From Variovorax sp. KBW07 (GTDB lineage: Bacteria > Pseudomonadota > Gammaproteobacteria > Burkholderiales > Burkholderiaceae_C), in the NCBI RefSeq assembly GCF_003852515.1, contig NZ_QAJK01000004.1, positions 1 to 64,000 on the forward strand: a stretch of 64,000 nucleotides of DNA, written 5' to 3'. The first letter of the stretch is position 1, and each line of letters opens with the position of its first letter. Shown piece by piece: positions 57,749 through 64,000 of the stretch. The notes beneath the pieces were generated by a model. It was not told the origin of the DNA. It did no database searches and was given only the letters and a program-made list of their open reading frames with translations. The position numbers and the translations under genes were made by a program.

Positions 57749-57770
57749 GCGGCCCCGGCAAACGGGCCGC
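57749..57770 (+). promoter_or_regulatory. GC stem-loop after the binding-protein gene
   Basis: Perfect 7-bp stem GCGGCCC / GGGCCGC with an 8-base loop, no U-tract. It lies in the 180-bp gap before the depolymerase gene and could stabilise the upstream receptor transcript, as intercistronic stems do in other ABC operons. Confidence 0.5.
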
Positions 57771-57900
57771 ATTCCCTTCGCCCCGGATGGCCGCCGGGCG
57801 AAGCGCCAGCCTGCGCCTTTTGCGGCGCCGGCGCGGCGCACCAACGGCCGATTCGTCAGCAAGCAAGCGTTCGACACACCTACAACAGAAGGAGACAGCG

Positions 57901-59352
57901 ATGGCAGCGATGCGATGGAACTGGAAGGGACTGGCCGCGGCTGCGGCAATGACGATGGCGGCGCATGCCGCGACGGCGGCTGTGCCGTTGCCGGCGCTGG
58001 GCGCCAACCCCGCGGAGGTGAGCGTGTCCGGCCTGTCGGCGGGCGGCTTCGCGGCGGTGCAACTGCACGTGGCCTATTCGGCCACCTTCAAGCGCGGCGC
58101 CGGCGTGGTGGCCGGCGGGCCGTTCTACTGCGCCGAAGGCTCGGTGCTCAATGCCACCGGGCGCTGCATGACGCACAGCACCAGCATTCCGGTGTCGTCG
58201 CTCGTCAGCACCACCAACAGCTGGGCCGCCAGCGGCGCGATCGATCCGGTGTCGAACTTGAGCGGCTCGAAGGTGTACCTGTTCTCCGGCACCTCGGACA
58301 ACACCGTCAAGCAGGCGGTGATGGACGACCTGAAGACCTACTACCAGAGCTTCGTGCCCGCGGCCAACACGGTCTACAAGAACAACATCGGCGCGGGCCA
58401 TGCCATGGTGACCGACGACTACGGCGGCGCCTGCAGCACCACCGCCGCACCGTACATCAACAACTGCGGCTTCGACCTGGCGGGCGAGATCCTCACGCAC
58501 CTGTACGGGCCGCTGAACCCGCGCAACAACGGCACGCTGGGCGGCACCTTCACCGAGTTCAACCAGTCGGAGTTCATCACCGGCCACGGCGTGGCGGCCA
58601 CCGGCTGGATCTACGTGCCGCAGGCCTGCACCACCGCATCGTGCCGCGTGCACCTGGTGCTGCACGGCTGCAAGCAGAACTACACCGACGTGAGTGACCA
58701 GTACGTGAAGAAGACTGGCTACAACCGCTGGGCCGACACCAACAACATCGTGCTGATCTATCCGCAGACCAGCACCGCGGCCACCAACAGCTGCTGGGAC
58801 TGGTGGGGCTACGACAGCGCCAACTACGCAAAGAAGTCGGGCCCGCAGATGGTGGCGCTGAAGGCCATGGTCGACCGCGTGACCAGCTCGGGCGGCGGAT
58901 CGGCATTGCCGGCACCGACCGGCGTGGGCACTTCGGGCGCGACCAGCAGCAGCATGACGATTGCCTGGACCAGCGTTTCGGGCGCCACGGGCTACAACGT
59001 CTATCGCGGCGGCAGCAAGGTCAACGCCGCGCCGGTGGCCGGCACCAGCTACACCGACAGCGGCCTGGCCGCATCGACCAGCTACAGCTGGACCGTGGCC
59101 GCGCTGGACGCCAGCAACGCCGTGGGCGCCATGTCGGCTGCCGCTACCGGCACCACCACCGCGGGCCCGGGCGGCGGCGGAACCTGCTACACCGCGAGCA
59201 ACTACGCGCACACCATCGCCGGCCGCGCCTATGCGCTGTGGGGCCTGACCTATGCCTATGGCTCGGGGCAGTCGATGGGCCTGTGGAACATCTACGCCAT
59301 CACCACGCTGAAGCAGACCGGCCCCAACTACTACGTGATCGGCAGCTGTTGA
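57901..59352 (+). CDS. Secreted type-2 short-chain PHA (PHB) depolymerase
   Basis: This 483-residue secreted esterase has a signal peptide ending near AHAATA. The catalytic serine is Ser46 in the lipase box GLSAG, early in the sequence as in type-2 PHB depolymerases. Asp133 (TSDNTV) and His167 (GAGHAMVT) are the likely triad partners, and the oxyanion HGC at 255-257 comes last. A fibronectin III linker spans about 337-421, and a Cys-flanked C-terminal domain (about 428-483) is the probable polymer-binding part. It hydrolyses poly(3-hydroxybutyrate) outside the cell. It sits between the binding protein and LivG, an unexpected place. AGGAG precedes the ATG. Confidence 0.9.
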   Translation: MAAMRWNWKGLAAAAAMTMAAHAATAAVPLPALGANPAEVSVSGLSAGGFAAVQLHVAYSATFKRGAGVVAGGPFYCAEGSVLNATGRCMTHSTSIPVSSLVSTTNSWAASGAIDPVSNLSGSKVYLFSGTSDNTVKQAVMDDLKTYYQSFVPAANTVYKNNIGAGHAMVTDDYGGACSTTAAPYINNCGFDLAGEILTHLYGPLNPRNNGTLGGTFTEFNQSEFITGHGVAATGWIYVPQACTTASCRVHLVLHGCKQNYTDVSDQYVKKTGYNRWADTNNIVLIYPQTSTAATNSCWDWWGYDSANYAKKSGPQMVALKAMVDRVTSSGGGSALPAPTGVGTSGATSSSMTIAWTSVSGATGYNVYRGGSKVNAAPVAGTSYTDSGLAASTSYSWTVAALDASNAVGAMSAAATGTTTAGPGGGGTCYTASNYAHTIAGRAYALWGLTYAYGSGQSMGLWNIYAITTLKQTGPNYYVIGSC

Positions 59353-59400
59353 AGCCGGTCGCGACCGATTCACTTTTCCTTTTTGCAATGACCACCAACG

Positions 59401-60165
59401 ATGCTTGAGACCCGAGACCTGACCATCCGCTTCGGGGGACACGTGGCCGTCAACAGTGTGAGCTGCGCCTTTGCGCCGGGCACGCTGACGGCCATCGTCG
59501 GCCCCAACGGGGCGGGCAAGACCACCTACTTCAATTTGATCTCGGGCCAGCTCAAGGCGAGCGCGGGCACGGTGTCGCTCGACGGGCAACTGCTGTCGGG
59601 CCTGTCGCCGTCGGCGCGCACGCACGCGGGGTTGGGGCGCGCCTTTCAGCTGACCAACCTGTTCCCCAACCTCACGGTGCTGGAGAACGTGCGGCTCGCG
59701 GTGCAGGCCACGCGCGAGGGCGCGCACCGGCGCGGGCTGAACCTGTGGAGCATCTGGAGCGACCACAAGGCGCTGACCGAACGCGCGGACCAGATCCTGG
59801 CCGACGTGGCGCTGAAATCGCGCGAGCACGCGACGGTGGCCAGCCTGCCGCACGGCGACCAGCGCAAGCTCGAGGTGGCATTGCTGATGGCGCTGGAACC
59901 GAAGGTCTTCATGTTCGACGAACCCACGGCCGGCATGAACGCGGCCGAGGCGCCGGTCATTCTCGACCTGATCCGCAAGCTCAAGCAGGACAAGAGCAAG
60001 ACCATCCTGCTGGTCGAACACAAGATGGACGTGGTGCGCGAGCTGGCCGACCGGATCATCGTGCTGCACAACGGCACGCTGGTGGCCGACGGCGAGCCAG
60101 CCGAGGTGATTGCATCGCCGGTGGTGCAAGAGGCCTACCTGGGCATTGCGAAGGAGGCTGCATGA
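59401..60165 (+). CDS. livG: LivG-like ABC transporter ATPase
   Basis: This 254-residue ATPase has Walker A GPNGAGKTTYFN, a signature in the form LPHGDQRKLEVALLMA, Walker B VFMFDEPTAGM and the switch His in LLVEHKMDVV. The substrate pocket of the whole importer is set by its receptor and permeases, not by this subunit. Its end overlaps livF by 4 bp. Confidence 0.95.
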   Translation: MLETRDLTIRFGGHVAVNSVSCAFAPGTLTAIVGPNGAGKTTYFNLISGQLKASAGTVSLDGQLLSGLSPSARTHAGLGRAFQLTNLFPNLTVLENVRLAVQATREGAHRRGLNLWSIWSDHKALTERADQILADVALKSREHATVASLPHGDQRKLEVALLMALEPKVFMFDEPTAGMNAAEAPVILDLIRKLKQDKSKTILLVEHKMDVVRELADRIIVLHNGTLVADGEPAEVIASPVVQEAYLGIAKEAA

Positions 60166-60896
60166 GCACGAATCTCCTGACCCTCGAAGGCGTGCACACG
60201 CACATCGGGGCGTATCACATCCTCCACGGTGTCGACCTTGCCGTGCCCCGTGGCCAGCTCACCATGCTGCTGGGCCGCAACGGCGCGGGCAAGACGACCA
60301 CGCTGCGAACCATCATGGGCCTGTGGCATGCGTCGCAGGGCAGGGTGGGCTTCGGCCAGGACAAGGGGGTGGACATCACCGCGATGCAGACCCCGCAGAT
60401 CGCCGGGCTCGGCATTGCCTACGTGCCCGAGAACATGGGCATCTTCTCGGACCTGACGGTGAAAGAGAACATGCTGCTCGCCGCGCGCGGCGCAAAGAAC
60501 GCCGCGCAGATCGACGACACGCGCCTGAAGTGGATCTTCAAGCTCTTCCCCGCGGTCGAGAAATTCTGGAACCACCCGGCGGGCAAGCTGTCGGGCGGGC
60601 AGAAGCAGATGCTGGCCGTGTCGCGCGCCATCGTCGAGCCGCGCGAGCTGCTGCTGATCGACGAGCCCAGCAAGGGCCTGGCGCCCGTGATGATCAACAA
60701 CATGATCGACGCCTTTGCCGAGCTCAAGCGCAGCGGCGTGACCATCCTGCTGGTCGAACAGAACATCAACTTCGCCCAGCGCCTGGGCGACTCCGTCGCG
60801 GTGATGGACAACGGCCGCGTGGTGCACAGCGGTTCGATGGCGGCGTTCTCCGAGGACGCGCAGTTGCAGCAATCTCTCCTGGGTCTCGCGCTATGA
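60162..60896 (+). CDS. livF: LivF-like ABC transporter ATPase
   Basis: This 244-residue ATPase has Walker A GRNGAGKTTTLRT, the signature LSGGQKQMLAVSRAI, Walker B LLLIDEPSKGLAP and the switch His replaced by Gln in LLVEQNINFA, as usual for LivF. It pairs with LivG as the power unit of the importer. It is followed by a 154-bp gap filled by a REP pair. Confidence 0.95.
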   Translation: MSTNLLTLEGVHTHIGAYHILHGVDLAVPRGQLTMLLGRNGAGKTTTLRTIMGLWHASQGRVGFGQDKGVDITAMQTPQIAGLGIAYVPENMGIFSDLTVKENMLLAARGAKNAAQIDDTRLKWIFKLFPAVEKFWNHPAGKLSGGQKQMLAVSRAIVEPRELLLIDEPSKGLAPVMINNMIDAFAELKRSGVTILLVEQNINFAQRLGDSVAVMDNGRVVHSGSMAAFSEDAQLQQSLLGLAL

Positions 60897-60913
60897 AGTA
60901 TTTCGTGTCTCGT

Positions 60914-61033
60914 CCCCTCTCCCGCTTGCGGGAGAGGGCTAGGGTGAGGGCAGGCGGCCTGTGCAATGGCCATGCCCTCGTGTTGGCGCCGCTGGCCCTC
61001 ACCCCGACCCTCTCCCGCATGCGGGAGAGGGGG
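60914..61033. repeat. REP-type inverted pair inside the liv operon
   Basis: Two copies in opposite orientation: CCCTCTCCCGC-TT-GCGGGAGAGGG with a CTAGGGTGAGGG flank (60914-60950), and CCCTCACCCCGACCCT leading into CTCCCGC-AT-GCGGGAGAGG (60996-61033). This is the widespread proteobacterial REP sequence in a head-to-head pair (BIME/REPIN form). Both fold into strong hairpins. They fill the gap between livF and livH and lie right before the livH ribosome site. Confidence 0.9.
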
Positions 61034-61050
61034 CAAGAGGGAGCGCTGCA

Positions 61051-62034
61051 ATGAAAGCACTCGACTTCGACTGGAAGCCGCTGGTGCTGGCCCCCGTGCT
61101 CGCGCTCGTCGCGCTGCCGCTCACCGGCTCCTTCTCGACCTGGCTCACGCTCACGGTCGCGGGGCTGGCGATGGGCATGATCATCTTCATCATCGCCTCG
61201 GGCCTGACGCTGGTGTTCGGCCTGATGGACGTGCTCAATTTCGGCCACGGCGTGTTCATTGCGCTGGGCGCCTTCGTGGCCAGCAGTGTGCTGGGCCTGA
61301 TGGGCGACTGGACCGGCTCGGGCGAGCTGTGGCGCAACCTGGTGGCGGTGTTCCCCGCGATGCTGGTCGCGATGCTCGTGGCCGGCGCGGTGGGCCTGGC
61401 GTTCGAGCGCTTCATCGTGCGGCCCGTGTACGGCCAGCACCTGAAGCAGATCCTCATCACCATGGGCGGCATGATCATCGGCGAGGAGCTCATCAAGGTG
61501 ATCTGGGGTCCGGCGCAGATACCGCTGCCGCTGCCCGAGGCGCTGCGCGGTTCGCTGCTCATCGGCGATGCCGCCATCAGCAAGTACCGGCTGCTCGCGG
61601 TGGCCGTGGGCGTGGTGGTGTTCGGCCTGCTTGCCTGGACGCTGGGCCGCACCAAGATCGGCCTGCTCATTCGCGCCGGCGTGCAAGACCGCGAAATGGT
61701 CGAGTCGCTCGGCTACCGCATCGGCCGGCTGTTCGTCGGCGTGTTCGTGGTGGGCAGCGCATTGGCCGGCCTGGGCGGCGTGATGTGGGGGCTGTTCCAG
61801 CAGAACCTGGTGCCGCAGATGGGCGCGCAGGTCAACGTGCTGATCTTCATCGTCATCATCATCGGCGGGCTGGGCTCGACGGGCGGTGCGCTCATCGGCG
61901 CGCTGCTGGTGGGGCTCATGACCAACTACATCGGCTTCCTGATGCCGACCATCACGCAGTTCGCGAGCATCTTCCTGATGGTGGCCGTGCTGCTGTGGCG
62001 GCCGCAGGGCGTGTACCCCGTGGCGAACCGTTGA
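61051..62034 (+). CDS. livH: LivH-like ABC permease
   Basis: This 327-residue permease has about eight helices and the family blocks GLTLVFGLMDVLNFGHGVFIALGAF near residue 50 and IVIIIGGLGSTGGALIGALLVG near residue 265. It forms the channel with LivM. GAGGGAG precedes ATG 61051; an in-frame GTG at 60961 lies within the REP region and is not convincing. Confidence 0.93.
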   Translation: MKALDFDWKPLVLAPVLALVALPLTGSFSTWLTLTVAGLAMGMIIFIIASGLTLVFGLMDVLNFGHGVFIALGAFVASSVLGLMGDWTGSGELWRNLVAVFPAMLVAMLVAGAVGLAFERFIVRPVYGQHLKQILITMGGMIIGEELIKVIWGPAQIPLPLPEALRGSLLIGDAAISKYRLLAVAVGVVVFGLLAWTLGRTKIGLLIRAGVQDREMVESLGYRIGRLFVGVFVVGSALAGLGGVMWGLFQQNLVPQMGAQVNVLIFIVIIIGGLGSTGGALIGALLVGLMTNYIGFLMPTITQFASIFLMVAVLLWRPQGVYPVANR

Positions 62035-62047
62035 GGAAGAAGCCGTC

Positions 62048-63115
62048 ATGTTCCTGAAAAGACTTCTCTCCAACGACACCCCGAAGAGCCGCCTGCTGGC
62101 GCTGCTGCTGGTGGCCGTGTTCCTTGCGCTGGCCTTTGCGCCTTTCATCTTCCCGGGCGTCAAGGCGCTCAGCGTCGCGGCCAAGATTTTGGTGTTCGTG
62201 GTGCTGGTGGCCAGCTTCGACCTGCTGCTGGGCTACACCGGCATCGTGAGCTTCGCGCACACCATGTTTTTCGGCATCGGGGCCTACGGTATCGCCATTT
62301 CGGCCTCGCGGCTCGGGCCCAACTGGGGCGCGGTGCTGGTGGGCCTGGGCGCATCGCTGGCCATTTCGCTGGTGCTCTCGTTCGCCATCGGGTTGTTCTC
62401 GCTGCGGGTGCGCGCGATCTTCTTCGCGATGATCACGCTGGCCGTGGCCTCGGCCTTCCAGACGCTGGCCTCGCAGCTGTCGGATTTCACCGGCGGCGAA
62501 GACGGCCTGACCTTCAAGCTGCCCGAGCTGATCTCGCCGAGCTTCGAGTTTGCCGAAGAGCCTTTCCTCGGCGTCTCGCTCGATGGCCGGCTGCTGTGCT
62601 ACTACCTGCTGTTCGTGGTGGCCGTGGTGCTGGTGCTGGCGCTGCTGCGCATCGTCAACTCGCCGTTCGGCCGCGTGCTGCAGGCCATTCGCGAGAACGA
62701 GTTCCGTGCCGAGGCCATCGGCTACCGCGTGGTGGTGTACCGCACCACGGCGGCCGTGCTGTCGGCGCTGTTCGCCACGCTGGCCGGCGCCATGCTGGCC
62801 ATCTGGCTGCGCTACAACGGGCCCGACACTTCGCTGAGCTTCGAGATCATGATCGACGTGCTGCTGATCGTGGTGATCGGCGGCATGGGCACCATCTACG
62901 GCGCGGCCATCGGCGCGGTACTGTTCGTTGTGGCGCAGAGCTACCTGCAAGACCTGCTGCGCCTGGGCAGCGAAGCGGCGAGCGGGCTGCCGTGGCTGGC
63001 CGCGCTGCTGTCGCCCGACCGCTGGCTGCTGTGGCTGGGCGTGCTGTTCGTGCTGTCGGTGTATTACTTTCCCACCGGCATCGTGGGCAAGCTGCGGGCG
63101 AGGGCGGCACGATGA
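62048..63115 (+). CDS. livM: LivM-like ABC permease
   Basis: This 355-residue permease has about ten helices and LivM blocks LLLGYTGIVSFAHTMFFGIGAYG, GRVLQAIRENEFRAEAIGY and VVIGGMGTIYGAAIGA. It lies 13 bp after livH and overlaps the hydrolase gene by 4 bp. Confidence 0.94.
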   Translation: MFLKRLLSNDTPKSRLLALLLVAVFLALAFAPFIFPGVKALSVAAKILVFVVLVASFDLLLGYTGIVSFAHTMFFGIGAYGIAISASRLGPNWGAVLVGLGASLAISLVLSFAIGLFSLRVRAIFFAMITLAVASAFQTLASQLSDFTGGEDGLTFKLPELISPSFEFAEEPFLGVSLDGRLLCYYLLFVVAVVLVLALLRIVNSPFGRVLQAIRENEFRAEAIGYRVVVYRTTAAVLSALFATLAGAMLAIWLRYNGPDTSLSFEIMIDVLLIVVIGGMGTIYGAAIGAVLFVVAQSYLQDLLRLGSEAASGLPWLAALLSPDRWLLWLGVLFVLSVYYFPTGIVGKLRARAAR

Positions 63116-64000
63116 GTAACGACAACCTGTCGATGACGCCGTCGTCGCGCTACGCGCAGCTGGCGGGCCGCGAGCTTCACTGGCTCGAATGGGGCGCGGC
63201 CGATGCGCCCGTGGTCATTGCCTGGCACGGCCTGGCGCGCACCGGCCGCGACATGGACGAGCTGGCGCAGCACTTCGCGGCGCGCGGCTTTCGCGTGATC
63301 TGCCCCGACACCATCGGCCGCGGGCTGAGCCAGTGGAGCCCGCTGCCCGACGAGGAATACAAGCTGTCGTTCTATGCGCGCATTGCCAATGCGCTGTGCG
63401 ACGAGCTGCGCATCGGCCGCGTGCACTGGGTCGGCACCTCGATGGGCGGCGCCATCGGCACGGTCTGCGCGTCGGGCCTGTTCGAGCCGCGCATGAAGGC
63501 GCGCATCGCCAGCCTGGTGCTGAACGACAACGCACCGCAGCTGGCGCAGGCGGCCATCGAGCGCATCCGCGCCTATGCGGGCCAGCCGCCCGCGTTCGAC
63601 ACGGTGGCCGAGCTGGAGGCCTTCTTTCGCACCGTCTACAAGCCCTACGGCTGGCTCAGCGATGCGCAGTGGCGCCGCCTGACCGAAAGCTCCACGCGGC
63701 GCCTGCCCGATGGCCGCGTCACGCCGCACTACGACCCGGCGATGGTCCGCCAGTTCAGCGCGCACGACAACGACTACCTGATCTGGCCGCACTACGACGC
63801 CATCGAAGTGCCGGTGCTGTGCCTGCGGGGCGCCGAGTCCGACCTGGTGCTGCCCGAGGTGATCGAGGAAATGCATCGCCGTGGCCCGGGCACGGCCGGC
63901 CGGCTGCAGGTGATCGAGGTGCCGGGCTGCGGCCACGCGCCCGCGCTCAACGTGGCGGAACAACTGGAGCCGATCGAAGGGTTTATCCGGGCCGCCAGCC
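63112..64000 (+). CDS. Alpha/beta hydrolase (incomplete at window end)
   Basis: At least 296 residues with no signal peptide, so cytoplasmic. The nucleophile elbow is GTSMGG (Ser110), the oxyanion region is AWHGLARTGRDMDELA, the acid is likely in RGAESDLVLP, and the general base His in PGCGHAPALN. The ATG at 63112 overlaps the livM stop. No stop codon is reached before 64000, but the family is nearly complete. As the last gene of the operon it may split imported esters, for example 3-hydroxybutyrate dimers or oligomers. The substrate is unproven. Confidence 0.88.
   Translation, partial: MSNDNLSMTPSSRYAQLAGRELHWLEWGAADAPVVIAWHGLARTGRDMDELAQHFAARGFRVICPDTIGRGLSQWSPLPDEEYKLSFYARIANALCDELRIGRVHWVGTSMGGAIGTVCASGLFEPRMKARIASLVLNDNAPQLAQAAIERIRAYAGQPPAFDTVAELEAFFRTVYKPYGWLSDAQWRRLTESSTRRLPDGRVTPHYDPAMVRQFSAHDNDYLIWPHYDAIEVPVLCLRGAESDLVLPEVIEEMHRRGPGTAGRLQVIEVPGCGHAPALNVAEQLEPIEGFIRAAS

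Noticed and set aside
60962-61054. livF continuing or a small gene through the REP pair
   Set aside because: The open frame only translates the repeat; livF ends at 60896 and livH has its own ribosome site and start.

Overview
The window is about 64 kb of high-GC, densely coded chromosome. Gene content and order point to a betaproteobacterium of the Burkholderiales, most like Comamonadaceae (Variovorax/Acidovorax type): a rib-nusB-aminotransferase-ybgC-tol operon, Burkholderiales-type PilY1 and minor pilins, a Bug/TctCBA transporter with TctDE, and a Liv-type ABC operon driven by sigma-54. I see no integrase, transposase, prophage or CRISPR array. The genus is an inference, not a measurement.

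Layout. (1) 1-6924, minus strand: ribD-ribE-ribBA-ribH-nusB-aminotransferase-ybgC-tolQ-tolR-tolA, tightly packed and mostly overlapping by 4 bp. The RibA half of RibBA lacks its zinc cysteines. (2) 7094-14257, plus strand: type IV pilus minor pilin and tip-adhesin operon pilV-pilW-pilX-pilY1-pilE-fimT. (3) 14302-17054, minus: nrdR, glyA with a hairpin-rich leader, and a membrane-anchored lytic transglycosylase. A gene-free stretch (17055-17726) follows, with an unusually AT-rich patch, dyads and two terminator-like hairpins. (4) 17727-24652, plus: a giant AsmA-like DUF748 protein and a DUF349 protein with an RGG-like tail. (5) 24763-28896, minus: a membrane protein, mtfA, lpxH, ppiB, a periplasmic cyclophilin and a TPR protein. 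(6) 29090-34560, plus: cysS, a 3-methyladenine DNA glycosylase, accA (TTG start), tilS, lysC and tRNA-Ser(GCU). (7) 34662-41900: a 7TM histidine kinase/NarL regulator pair, cytochrome c, small envelope proteins, ppk2 and hslR. (8) 41904-47280: the tctDE two-component system, divergent from tctCBA. (9) 47365-53998, minus: a TetR-controlled tripartite RND efflux operon with a clear operator palindrome. (10) 54137-64000, plus: a PAS-containing sigma-54 activator, two small genes, then a sigma-54 promoter with a plausible IHF site and repeated upstream elements. This promoter precedes an operon coding for a binding protein, a secreted type-2 PHB depolymerase, LivG, LivF, a REP pair, LivH, LivM and an alpha/beta hydrolase that runs off the window.

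The last region is the most interesting. A secreted polyhydroxybutyrate depolymerase sits inside a high-affinity ABC importer operon, with an intracellular esterase at the end and its own enhancer-type promoter. I read it as a candidate PHA-scavenging system: depolymerise outside, import 3-hydroxybutyrate or short oligomers, finish hydrolysis inside. The substrate of the transporter and the link to the nearby activator are inferences.
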